Positions 54,018-62,331 of a stretch of DNA of 64,000 nucleotides are shown one piece after another. The notes below the pieces were generated by a model. It worked only from the letters and a program-made list of their open reading frames with translations. It did no database searches and had not been told where the DNA came from. This stretch comes from Gracilimonas sp. (lineage in GTDB: Bacteria; Bacteroidota; Rhodothermia; Balneolales; Balneolaceae): positions 434,001-498,000 of the forward strand of contig NZ_JAVJQO010000006.1 in NCBI RefSeq assembly GCF_040218225.1. The letters run 5' to 3'. Each line of letters begins with the position of its first letter. The stretch's first letter is position 1. A program made the translations under genes and the position numbers.

Positions 54018-55081
54018 GTTGCCTCAACCTTTTTTTCAGTAAGCTTTTCAGCACACCATTTTTCGAGCGTATCAATCCACAGATCACTGTCATTAACACA
54101 GGGTATCAGCACCAGGTCTTCCCCACCTGCTTCTACAAAATCTTCTTTGCCACGGATGCCAATCTCTTCGAGTGTTTCAATACAATCTGAGATAAAAGCC
54201 GGACAGCAAACGGCTATTTTCTTCACCCCTTCTTCTTCAGCCAGCCGCACTAATTCAGCATCTGTTGCCGGAGTAAGCCAGGGATCGATACCTAATTTTG
54301 ACTGGAAAGCAGTACTATAGCTGAACTCCCGGTTATCCAAATCAAGATATTTGGCAACGTTCTTAGTAGTCATTAAATCCTGATGGCGGTAACAAAAGGT
54401 GTGTGCCGGTGAATTCACGTTGCAGCAATCTTCACACTTCAGGCAGTGATCTCCTGTAATATCTCTTTTTTTAATTTGTCGCTCCGGCACCCCATGATAG
54501 GAAAACAGCAGATGATCGATGTCGTGTTCTTCAATATACGGTTTGATGCTTTCACTCAACGCTTTCACATAATCCGGATCATCGTAAAATGGCTCTTTAA
54601 ACTCCACTTCAAGGTGAGAATATTTACTCAGCCATACTTGCTTGGCTTTTTCGATCACCGTTTCGGTAGTTGCCATAGCATATTGAGGATAAAGCGGAAT
54701 CAGGAAAACGCGTTCCAGATTCGGATTTTTCTCCATCAGTTCATCAAAACCCGCTTCAATAGATGGATTTCCATACCTCATACCCATAGAAACAGGCACA
54801 TCTTTTCCTAAACGCTGTTGAAGCTTATCAATAACCTGCTGTGTAATTACAATCAGCGGAGAGCCTTCATCCCACCAAATTAACTCGTAGGCTTCACCAG
54901 ATTCTTTTGGTCGGAATGGTAAAATAAATGCCTCTACAATAGTCTTACGAATAGGAGCCGGAAGATCAATCACCCTTTTATCAGTTAAAAACTCCCTTAG
55001 ATAAACTTTCAAATCCGCGGGTTCATAACTATCTGGTGATCCAAGGTTAACCAATAAAATTCCCGTGTTAGATTGTGCCAT
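54014..55081 (-). CDS. hemH: Ferrochelatase
   Basis: Inserts Fe2+ into protoporphyrin IX. The 355-residue protein opens TGILLVNLGSPDSYEPADLK and has the catalytic His in LLFSYHGVPERQIKKRD and the Glu-rich metal helix in ISDCIETLEEIG, as in class I ferrochelatases. The stretch DHCLKCEDCCNVNSPAHTFC contains five Cys residues, which is unusual for cluster-free bacterial enzymes and could hold an iron-sulfur cluster. It overlaps hemG by 4 bp and would be translated with it. Confidence 0.95.
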   Translation of the reverse strand: MAQSNTGILLVNLGSPDSYEPADLKVYLREFLTDKRVIDLPAPIRKTIVEAFILPFRPKESGEAYELIWWDEGSPLIVITQQVIDKLQQRLGKDVPVSMGMRYGNPSIEAGFDELMEKNPNLERVFLIPLYPQYAMATTETVIEKAKQVWLSKYSHLEVEFKEPFYDDPDYVKALSESIKPYIEEHDIDHLLFSYHGVPERQIKKRDITGDHCLKCEDCCNVNSPAHTFCYRHQDLMTTKNVAKYLDLDNREFSYSTAFQSKLGIDPWLTPATDAELVRLAEEEGVKKIAVCCPAFISDCIETLEEIGIRGKEDFVEAGGEDLVLIPCVNDSDLWIDTLEKWCAEKLTEKKVEAT

Positions 55082-55144
55082 GCCTGAAATTAATCTATGT
55101 TTAGTGTACAGTTAAGCAATAACTTTATTTAATATGAAGAAAGT

Positions 55145-55957
55145 ATGAATTCCGATAAAAACAGTGCTGTATTAATTATTGGCTGCGGTTGGGTTGGTAA
55201 AAAGTTGGGCGAAAAACTTCTCAGCGAAGGTTTCACCGTTTATGGGACTACCCGTTCTTCATCAAATTTCTCCGAATTAAATGAAATTGGCATTAAGCCA
55301 GTCAAACTAGAGCTTCCTGTTAAGTCGCTTTCTGAAGTACGTCTTCCCAAGGTGGATTCAGTACTTATCTCTATTTCTCCCGGAAGAGGCTCTAGCCGCG
55401 ATAACTACCCAACACAAATCGGACAACTTTCTAAAGTTCTGGCTGAAAGAAACGTACAGATTATCATGTATAGTTCCACATCAGCCTATGGAAATTCTAC
55501 AAATGAAGTTTCTGAATCTGACGTTAAACCTGACATCAAGAGTGACAATATAATAGTTGCAGCTGAAGGAGCTTTACTTGAGCATTCACCTGATGCCATC
55601 ATCCTGAGATTATGTGGGTTATATGGAGAAGACCGACATCCTGCAAAATACATGGCTGGAAGAAAAGACATCTCTGACGGTGATGCTCCGGTAAACCTGG
55701 TACACCGGGATGATGTAATTCAAATCACCAAGAAAGTGATTCAAGACAACATACGCGGAGAAATTTTCAATGTGTGTTCCGGATCCCATCCCAGCCGCGA
55801 AGAAATTTATACCGTTATTGCCAGCCGTTTAGGTCTTAAAAAACCTACTTTTATTGAAGGCGGGGCCGATGGAAAAACCGTTTCTTCCAAAAAGCTGCAC
55901 GAGCAGCTCGACATCAAGTTCCTGCACCCCGACCCTGAAGAGTACTTAGCTGATTAG
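55145..55957 (+). CDS. NAD(P)-dependent epimerase/SDR-type protein (YeeZ-like)
   Basis: A 270-residue extended SDR protein. The N-terminal Rossmann fold opens LIIGCGWVGKKLGEKLL with GTTRS after strand 2 (basic residue suits NADP), the YSSTSAYGNS segment is the catalytic Ser/Tyr region, and VNLVHRDDVIQITKKVI follows. The shorter glycine motif (GCGWVG rather than GxxGxxG) matches YeeZ and related NAD-binding proteins without proven enzymatic activity. It starts 63 bp from the divergent ferrochelatase gene. Confidence 0.85.
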   Translation: MNSDKNSAVLIIGCGWVGKKLGEKLLSEGFTVYGTTRSSSNFSELNEIGIKPVKLELPVKSLSEVRLPKVDSVLISISPGRGSSRDNYPTQIGQLSKVLAERNVQIIMYSSTSAYGNSTNEVSESDVKPDIKSDNIIVAAEGALLEHSPDAIILRLCGLYGEDRHPAKYMAGRKDISDGDAPVNLVHRDDVIQITKKVIQDNIRGEIFNVCSGSHPSREEIYTVIASRLGLKKPTFIEGGADGKTVSSKKLHEQLDIKFLHPDPEEYLAD

Positions 55958-55962
55958 CTAGC

Positions 55963-56325
55963 TTACTTAAGTGTTCCTTCCTCTTCCAGAAACTCCAGTG
56001 TTTCGGTTGCATGACGTAAATGAGGAATAACGATACTGCCACCTACAATTAACGCTACATTCAAAGCGTCTACTATTTCTGCTTTTGTTGAACCGGATTT
56101 TGCACACTGTTCCAGGTGATAATCTATGCAGTCGTTGCAGCGTAAAACAGCTGAGGCAACCAGCCCAAGAAGCTCTTTGGTTTGAGTGGGAAGGGCTCCA
56201 TCACGATACGTATTGGTATCCATATTGAAAAAACGTTTGATACCCAGATGGTCCAAATCCATTACTTTCTCATTCTGTTCCGCTCTTTTTTCTCTGAATA
56301 ATTCCAGCCGGTTTTTTTCTGACAT
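55963..56325 (-). CDS. Carboxymuconolactone decarboxylase/AhpD family protein
   Basis: A 120-residue small helical protein of the CMD/AhpD family. LRCNDCIDYHLEQCAKSG carries the CxxCxxxH motif that makes members peroxidases or alkylhydroperoxidase partners, and the downstream HATETLEFLEE is typical. The trimeric ring and peroxidase activity are inferred from family. It converges with the epimerase gene. Confidence 0.88.
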   Translation of the reverse strand: MSEKNRLELFREKRAEQNEKVMDLDHLGIKRFFNMDTNTYRDGALPTQTKELLGLVASAVLRCNDCIDYHLEQCAKSGSTKAEIVDALNVALIVGGSIVIPHLRHATETLEFLEEEGTLK

Positions 56326-56431
56326 AATCCTTTTATTTTTTGCTACTCAGTCTCGAAAACACAAAATAGAAAGAGAATCTCTCTTATACTTATTTATATT
56401 TTCACAGACTGATTAAGATCAAAACAACAAC

Positions 56432-57937
56432 ATGTTCTGGAATAAAAAAGAAGCAGCTCATAAACTGGTAGTTATCGGGGACAGCCTTTCACAAGGGTTT
56501 AATAACGGGGGTATTTATCGGACCGATGTCAATTTTCCTTCTTTTATACATCGCTGTATGGATCCTAAACCAGATTTTGATCAGCCCAGCTTTACCGCCC
56601 AGGCTGGTATACCTTTAAATCTTGAAGTCTTGGTGAGAGGTATGTCAGAAGAATTTGGGGATGAGATTACCTGGAATGAGTATTTGCCCGCTGCTACTCA
56701 CATGCTAAAAACACTGAAACGTATCAAAAAATATTGGGAAGGTGGACTTAAGGATTTAGCTGTTGAACGAAATGAGCCTTATCACAATCAATCGGTATGG
56801 GGTTTTAATATCAGTGACTCCTGGGTGGTTAATGAGCAAAACAGCCGGCATCATATTCAAACCAATCCGGAGAGATTTACGGTTTTTGATATGCTCCCCG
56901 AGCATGCCAAGTTCACTACTGCACGGCTTGTACTTAACCCTTCCCTAAAACCAGACCCTGAACTGGAAACCCGGACCCAATTCGATAATGCGAAAGTTCT
57001 GGCTGATAATGGCGGCATCGAAAACCTGATTGTTTGCCTCGGCCACAATAATATGATTGCTGCCATTACAGACCTGAAGGTTATCTGGACCGAAGATGAT
57101 AACCTGGAAGTATTTCCAGGAAAGCGAACACATACCGTGTACCGCCCCGAACATTTTGAAGATCAATACCGAAAGCTGGCCGAAAAGGTGTCAGGCCTGG
57201 GAGCCAAAAGAGTATTCGTTCCCACTCTGCCTTACGTGACCATTCCACCAGTTTGCCGGGGAGTGAATTCCGACCTCTCCAGCAAGCGGCTTGGGTATTT
57301 TGATTACTACACCCGCTTCTGGATTTGGGATGAAGATTTTGATCCGGAAAAGCATCCTCATTTAACAAAAGATCAGGCCATTCAGCTCGACCTAACCATG
57401 GATGAATACAACAATATTATACGAAAAGTGGCCGGTGAGTATGGATGGTCGGTTGTGCCTATGGCTAAAAATGTAGCCGGTCTGGCACGTCGTCGTTTAG
57501 GAGGGGAACTTGTTCGCGATTTACCAAAAGGGCTGGCTGATGCTCTTTTAAAACAGGAAAGCACAGCACACCTGGTAGACGAAGATGGCGATATAAAACT
57601 CTCTACAGATTTCATTCGCCTCGACAAAAACGGCCAACTCTATAAAGGGGGGATTTTTAGCCTGGATGGCCTGCACCCAACTACTATCGGTTATGGGTTA
57701 ATGGCAAATGTATATTTAAAAACCATGGCTAAAGCCGGAGTTAAATTTCAGCACTCCATCAATTGGGATGAAGTTGTCCGCGAAGACACCCTGATAAGCA
57801 ACCCCCCAAAATTATTGGGAGAATTGCGGTACGTACTTCGCTTTCTTGCAATGGGAAATCAGGAACGATTTCTCAACTTCAGCAAAAATATTCTCGGCCA
57901 GGCCATGGATTTGGTCTCTCCTCGTCAAAATGAATAA
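56432..57937 (+). CDS. SGNH/GDSL-fold hydrolase, large
   Basis: A 501-residue protein of the SGNH esterase/lipase fold. Block I is VVIGDSLSQGF with the nucleophile Ser, the Gly-His-Asn of LGHNNMIAA is the block III Asn, and block V is DGLHPTTIGYG with the Asp-His pair. No signal peptide is visible; the start MFWNKKEAAHKLVVIG begins directly in the fold, suggesting a cytosolic enzyme. The length is greater than the typical ~200-300-residue family core, so it has extra helical segments (~70-150, ~300-400). The substrate could be an ester of a lipid or sugar and is unknown. Confidence 0.88.
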   Translation: MFWNKKEAAHKLVVIGDSLSQGFNNGGIYRTDVNFPSFIHRCMDPKPDFDQPSFTAQAGIPLNLEVLVRGMSEEFGDEITWNEYLPAATHMLKTLKRIKKYWEGGLKDLAVERNEPYHNQSVWGFNISDSWVVNEQNSRHHIQTNPERFTVFDMLPEHAKFTTARLVLNPSLKPDPELETRTQFDNAKVLADNGGIENLIVCLGHNNMIAAITDLKVIWTEDDNLEVFPGKRTHTVYRPEHFEDQYRKLAEKVSGLGAKRVFVPTLPYVTIPPVCRGVNSDLSSKRLGYFDYYTRFWIWDEDFDPEKHPHLTKDQAIQLDLTMDEYNNIIRKVAGEYGWSVVPMAKNVAGLARRRLGGELVRDLPKGLADALLKQESTAHLVDEDGDIKLSTDFIRLDKNGQLYKGGIFSLDGLHPTTIGYGLMANVYLKTMAKAGVKFQHSINWDEVVREDTLISNPPKLLGELRYVLRFLAMGNQERFLNFSKNILGQAMDLVSPRQNE

Positions 57938-58369
57938 TTAGCCAATTTCGAGGTCTTCAAGCAACTGGTTGTATTTATCTTTCAGAGAATCCAGTCCATC
58001 CTGCATTTCGTCTTTTACATCTTGCCATTTATCCTGACCGGATTCTTTAAGTTCAGCCAAATCTTCCTTAAATGTATCTCGTTCACCTTTCAGCTCTTCG
58101 ATTTTTTCTTCAGCTTTTTCTCGTGCTTCTTCTGATTTTTCTTTCAGCTTTTCTTCGGCTTCAGAAATATCTTCATTCATATTTTCCAATGTTTCTTCAG
58201 CATCAGCGATAAACTCTTCTTTAGTTTGCTGAATATCATTCTTAGCCGATTCTACTGTGTTTTCAACCTGCTCTCCAACATTTTCTGCATTCTTGTTAGT
58301 CTTTTCTGAACAAGCTGTAAACATTAGCATTGCAGCGGTGATTAAAAGAATTAATCTATTTGTTAACAT
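57938..58369 (-). CDS. Coiled-coil lipoprotein of unknown function
   Basis: A 143-residue lipoprotein (lipobox FTACS) whose mature part is nearly all charged helix with a strong heptad pattern (SEAEEKLKEKSEEAREKAEE, IEELKGERDTFKEDLAELKE). It would stand as a rod from the membrane. Low sequence complexity makes homology unreliable. Its start faces a 181-bp intergenic region shared with the DUF4856 gene and may be under the same regulatory sites. Confidence 0.72.
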   Translation of the reverse strand: MLTNRLILLITAAMLMFTACSEKTNKNAENVGEQVENTVESAKNDIQQTKEEFIADAEETLENMNEDISEAEEKLKEKSEEAREKAEEKIEELKGERDTFKEDLAELKESGQDKWQDVKDEMQDGLDSLKDKYNQLLEDLEIG

Positions 58370-58460
58370 GACTTTCTAATATTTGATTATGGTTATCTAC
58401 CTTAACTAAGCTGAATTAACCATACTTGTTCCGGGTTCTAATCTTCATGGGAAATTAATT

Positions 58461-58523
58461 TAGATTTATTCTACATAAGCTTTGATTTGGTTTAAAACTC
58501 TCCTTAACTTAGAATCGATCTAA
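58461..58523. promoter_or_regulatory. Two matching TAGA-N5-TCTA sites upstream of the DUF4856 operon
   Basis: TAGA-TTTAT-TCTA (58461-58473) and TAGA-ATCGA-TCTA (58510-58522; the second extends to TTAGA...TCTAA) share the same half-sites and a common flank (AAtTTAGA... / AAcTTAGA...). The pair lies 28-90 bp before the start of the DUF4856 gene. The TTAG...CTAA outer symmetry resembles operators of DtxR/MntR-type metal repressors. That assignment is inference; the two matching sites are seen. Confidence 0.6.
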
Positions 58524-58550
58524 ATTAACATAAAGCCTATTCTTCAAGTA

Positions 58551-59768
58551 ATGATTCGACTTAAATCTTTTTTAACACTATTCTTAATTTCAGCAATACT
58601 CGTCTCCTGCGACACTAATGATGGCACAAAAATCGAAGTCCCCTCTTCCTATGAGTTTACCCGAAACGGAGAAACCACGGTTTCATTCAGCGGACAAACT
58701 ACCCGAATTCAAATGGGACACGAACTTCTTCCGGCCATGTTGGATTTTGACAATTCTACCAAAGAACTCCTGCTCCAAATGTATCGAAATCAAACAGAAA
58801 GTGGTGGAGACGTAGATCCTTTTGAGAGTGCTGAATTAAATGCGGCTACCAAAAACATCAAAGGTAAAGTAGCTGCCTCAGTTGATTACTTTTCAAACAA
58901 CACAGCCGTAAGTGCTGTAATCAAAAATCAATTTGAGACCTGGATTTCAGGTCAGATAGAGGAAGTATTTCCAAATAGAAATACCCTTGCTGCAGAAGGT
59001 CAACCCGGACAAATTGCTGACGGTTCTTCTACCCGCTACGTAAATGGAAAAGGCTTTGAATACAATCAGCTGGTTGGTAAAAGCCTGATTGGAGCACTGA
59101 TGACAGATCAAATGCTCAACAATTACGTAAGTGTTTCTGTATTGGATGCTGGCACAAACCGTGAAGACAACAATGATGGCACACTGGCTGAAAGCTCTAA
59201 CTACACAAATATGGAACATAAATGGGATGAAGCTTACGGATACCTTTTTGGTACATCCGCTAATCCTGCAAATCCGCTGGCCACCCTTGGGGATGACGAT
59301 GACTTCCTCAACAAATATTTAGCCCGTGTGGATAATGATGAAGATTTTGCTGGAATCGCACAGGAAACATTTGATGCTTTTGCCTTAGGCCGGGCAGCAA
59401 TTGTTGAAGGACAATATGATGTTCGGGATAAACAAGCAGACATTATCCGCGAAAACATTTCTACAGTCATTGCAGTGCGTGCCGTTTACTATCTCCAATC
59501 CGGTAAAAATGCAATAGACCAGACCACACCTGATTACGGTGCCGCTTTCCATGATCTTTCAGAAGCGTATGGATTTATTTACAGCCTGCAGTTCACGCGA
59601 GTGCCAGGTTCCGACAGCCCATATCTCACGAAAACAGATGTTGAAGGTTTCCTTGCTGAGCTCGAAGAAGGCAATGGATTATGGGATGTAACTCCCGAAA
59701 CGCTTGACAACATGTCGGCTGAAATCGCCGCACAGTTCAACTTCACCGTAGAAGAAGCGGCAAACTAA
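58551..59768 (+). CDS. DUF4856 lipoprotein
   Basis: A 405-residue lipoprotein (lipobox LVSCD). It opens with SYEFTRNGETTVSFSGQTTR and contains EHKWDEAYGYLFG-like and ALGRAAIVEGQYDVRDKQAD segments, the pattern of the DUF4856 family that often sits next to imelysin and TonB genes. The domain is helical, with conserved Tyr/Trp/Gly positions suited to binding a small ligand or metal. It is first of a putative metal-uptake operon; a terminator lies between it and imelysin. Confidence 0.87.
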   Translation: MIRLKSFLTLFLISAILVSCDTNDGTKIEVPSSYEFTRNGETTVSFSGQTTRIQMGHELLPAMLDFDNSTKELLLQMYRNQTESGGDVDPFESAELNAATKNIKGKVAASVDYFSNNTAVSAVIKNQFETWISGQIEEVFPNRNTLAAEGQPGQIADGSSTRYVNGKGFEYNQLVGKSLIGALMTDQMLNNYVSVSVLDAGTNREDNNDGTLAESSNYTNMEHKWDEAYGYLFGTSANPANPLATLGDDDDFLNKYLARVDNDEDFAGIAQETFDAFALGRAAIVEGQYDVRDKQADIIRENISTVIAVRAVYYLQSGKNAIDQTTPDYGAAFHDLSEAYGFIYSLQFTRVPGSDSPYLTKTDVEGFLAELEEGNGLWDVTPETLDNMSAEIAAQFNFTVEEAAN

Positions 59769-59789
59769 GACTCGAAATTTATTTTTCAT

Positions 59790-59821
59790 GCTGGCACCTT
59801 GAATGGGTGCCAGCTTTTTTT
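59790..59821 (+). terminator. Strong terminator in the imelysin leader, possible attenuator
   Basis: A perfect 9-bp stem GCTGGCACC/GGTGCCAGC (59790-59798 with 59806-59814) and a 7-nt loop are followed by seven T residues. It ends only about 20 nt before the imelysin start, leaving no room for a promoter after it, so read-through must supply the downstream genes. The distant segment GTGCCAG at 59601-59607 could pair with the left arm as an anti-terminator; this is speculative. Confidence 0.85.
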
Positions 59822-59841
59822 GCTTTAAAAGGATGTACATC

Positions 59842-60954
59842 ATGAAGAAATTTTCGTTTTTATTACTTACAGTTTTAATAATATGGAGCTGTACCGATAA
59901 CGGGCCATCCGGTCCCGATGCGGACGATTTTGACCGGGAAGCCATTTTGGTAAACTGGGCTGATAATATCATTATCCCGTCTTATACTAATTTTTCTGAA
60001 GCTACTGAACAGCTGCATACCGATGCTGCTACCTTTTCAGAATTTCCTACCGCGAGCAACCTTCTCACACTTCGGACTTCCTGGGAATCAGCTTACCTCG
60101 CTTTCCAAACTGTTTCCGTTTTTGAGATCGGTAAACCCATGGAATTGCGCTACCGTGATAACCTGAATATATACCCAACCGATACCACGGAAATTGAAAA
60201 CAGCATTCAATCCGGATCATACAATCTGCAATTACCCTCATTAAACAACAGTCAGGGATTCCCCGCTTTGGACTATCTATTAAATGGCTTGGGTGAAGAT
60301 GATGCTGAGATATTGACATTTTACACCTCTGACCCTGATGCTGAAAACTACCGCCGATACCTGACTGACCTGACCTCCCGCATCGACTCTCTTACCAGTG
60401 AGGTATTGGCCGATTGGACATCCGGCTATCGTGATGAATTTGTGAGTAATTCCGGAAACGGGTCCAATTCCTCTCTCGATATGATGGTAAATGATTACAT
60501 CTACTATTACGAAAAACACCTTCGGGCCGGCAAAATCGGCATTCCTGCAGGGGTCTTTTCAGGTTCACCACTAAGCACACATGTGGAAGCCTATTATAGT
60601 AATGACTTCTCTAAAGAGCTTTTTAATACCTCTCTGGACGCCACTCAGAACTTCTTCAATGGTGTTCATATAAATCAACCCTCTGAAAGTGGAGAGAGCC
60701 TGAGCAGCTACCTCGATTACCTTAATACCATGAAGGATGGCTCTGATCTTGTAACCCTTATCAACAATCAATTTGATGCAGCAAGAGAACAAGCGGCCTT
60801 ACTGGATAATGATTTTTCAGCTCAGGTCGAATCGAATAATACGGCCATGCTATCAACTTATGATGAGCTACAAATGAATGTAGTTTACATGAAAGTAGAT
60901 ATGTTGCAAGCCCTGAATATTAACGTGGATTATGTTGACGCCGATGGTGATTAA
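59842..60954 (+). CDS. Imelysin-family lipoprotein
   Basis: About 370 residues from the ATG at 59842 (MKKFSFLLLTVLIIWSC, lipobox IIWSC), with AAAAGGA eight bases upstream; the frame can be extended to 59803 but that start lies inside the terminator loop. Imelysin-like helices include AADTTW-type SWESAYLAFQTVSVFEIGKP and RYRDNLNIYPTDTTEIENSI. The family GxHxxE metal motif is replaced by SQGFPALDYLLNG, with Pro and Asp at the His and Glu positions, as in part of this family. Imelysins are surface or periplasmic iron-regulated proteins. It is followed after 3 bp by the HTTM gene. Confidence 0.88.
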   Translation: MKKFSFLLLTVLIIWSCTDNGPSGPDADDFDREAILVNWADNIIIPSYTNFSEATEQLHTDAATFSEFPTASNLLTLRTSWESAYLAFQTVSVFEIGKPMELRYRDNLNIYPTDTTEIENSIQSGSYNLQLPSLNNSQGFPALDYLLNGLGEDDAEILTFYTSDPDAENYRRYLTDLTSRIDSLTSEVLADWTSGYRDEFVSNSGNGSNSSLDMMVNDYIYYYEKHLRAGKIGIPAGVFSGSPLSTHVEAYYSNDFSKELFNTSLDATQNFFNGVHINQPSESGESLSSYLDYLNTMKDGSDLVTLINNQFDAAREQAALLDNDFSAQVESNNTAMLSTYDELQMNVVYMKVDMLQALNINVDYVDADGD

Positions 60955-60957
60955 AAG

Positions 60958-62331
60958 GTGAAAGCACATTCGATCCGATCATACCTGACTGCCACTACCA
61001 ATGCTGCTCCGCTGGCTATATTCCGAATTTTTTTCGGTCTGCTCATGCTGATTAGTATTGTTCGGTTTGCAGCTAATGGCTGGATTCAAAAGCTATATAT
61101 AGAGCCGCAGTTCTTCTTTTCTTACTATGGATTTGAATGGGTTCAGCCTCTGGGAGACTGGACCTATCTTATATTTATCCTCTGTGGCTTGTCTTCTATT
61201 TTTGTTGCCTTGGGATATAAATACAGGATTTCGATTCTCGTGTTTTTCCTCAGCTTTACCTACATCGAGCTGATGGATAAAACCACCTACCTCAATCATT
61301 ATTACTTTATCAGCATACTCAGCTTTTTAATGATGTTTCTTCCCGCACATGCCTACTACTCTCTGGATGCGTGGAATGACAAAAAACTGAGATCACAAGA
61401 AGTCCCCAAATGGTCTGTCGACTCCATCAAACTCCTGCTTTTCATTGTATACTTTTATGCAGGCTTAGCAAAACTCAATTCCGACTGGTTGTTCGAAGCC
61501 ATGCCTCTCCAAATTTGGCTGCCTTCAAAGTATTCACTCCCGTTACTGGGGGATCTGCTTCAGCAAACCTGGACGCACTATGCCTTTGCCTGGGCAGGAG
61601 CTATCTACGACCTCAGCATTCCCTTTCTATTATTGATCAGGAAAACCCGGATTTTTGCTTTTATCCTTGTGGTCATTTTTCACATTCTTACCCGGGTGCT
61701 ATTTCCCATTGGGATGTTTCCATATATCATGATTGTAAGCACGCTCATATTCTTTGACGCCGGACTGCACAACCAAATATTGGATTACATCTCCAAATGG
61801 TTCAGTATCACAAAATCTTTTTTTGATAACGGTAACATCTATTCATTCCCGCAAACGTGGGTTCGTAAAGCCTCATTGGGAATTGTTTGCACCTTCTTTG
61901 TTCTGCAGCTTCTCATTCCCTTTCGATACCTGCTTTATCCGGGTGAATTGTTCTGGACGGAGGAAGGCTACCGATTTTCATGGCGGGTTATGCTTATGGA
62001 AAAAGTTGGGTATGCAAATTTCAAAGTTGTAAACCCTGATTCCGGCCAAAGCTTTTATGTTGACAACACTGAGTTTCTTACCCGTTTTCAGGAAAAACAA
62101 ATGTCATTTCAGCCTGATTTTATTCTCGAGTACGCTCATTTTTTAGAAGATTATTATAAAAAGGAAGCGGGTATTCAAGACCCTGAAATTTTTGTAGACA
62201 GTTATGTGGCACTCAATGGAAGAAGAAGCAAGCGCTATGTAAATCCTGACATTGATCTTACCGAAATTAAACCCTCACTGAAACACCGAACCTGGTTACT
62301 CCCTTTTGATGATGAGATTAAAGGACTTTAG
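60958..62331 (+). CDS. HTTM-domain membrane protein (vitamin K-dependent gamma-carboxylase-like)
   Basis: A 457-residue membrane protein with about ten hydrophobic helices in the first ~310 residues and a soluble C-terminal tail. The HTTM core shows APLAIFRIFFGLLMLISIVR, KTTYLNHYYFISILSFLMMF, and YFYAGLAKLNSDWLFEAMPL. HTTM proteins are related to the membrane part of gamma-glutamyl carboxylase; their bacterial role is unclear, and some are co-inherited with imelysin genes. The start is GTG at 60958, three bases after the imelysin stop; its 3' end overlaps the TonB receptor start by about 20 bp. Confidence 0.88.
   Translation: MKAHSIRSYLTATTNAAPLAIFRIFFGLLMLISIVRFAANGWIQKLYIEPQFFFSYYGFEWVQPLGDWTYLIFILCGLSSIFVALGYKYRISILVFFLSFTYIELMDKTTYLNHYYFISILSFLMMFLPAHAYYSLDAWNDKKLRSQEVPKWSVDSIKLLLFIVYFYAGLAKLNSDWLFEAMPLQIWLPSKYSLPLLGDLLQQTWTHYAFAWAGAIYDLSIPFLLLIRKTRIFAFILVVIFHILTRVLFPIGMFPYIMIVSTLIFFDAGLHNQILDYISKWFSITKSFFDNGNIYSFPQTWVRKASLGIVCTFFVLQLLIPFRYLLYPGELFWTEEGYRFSWRVMLMEKVGYANFKVVNPDSGQSFYVDNTEFLTRFQEKQMSFQPDFILEYAHFLEDYYKKEAGIQDPEIFVDSYVALNGRRSKRYVNPDIDLTEIKPSLKHRTWLLPFDDEIKGL

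Noticed and set aside
59803-59841. N-terminal extension of imelysin
   Set aside because: The ATG at 59803 lies in the loop of a strong terminator; the ATG at 59842 starts a proper lipoprotein signal with a ribosome-binding site.
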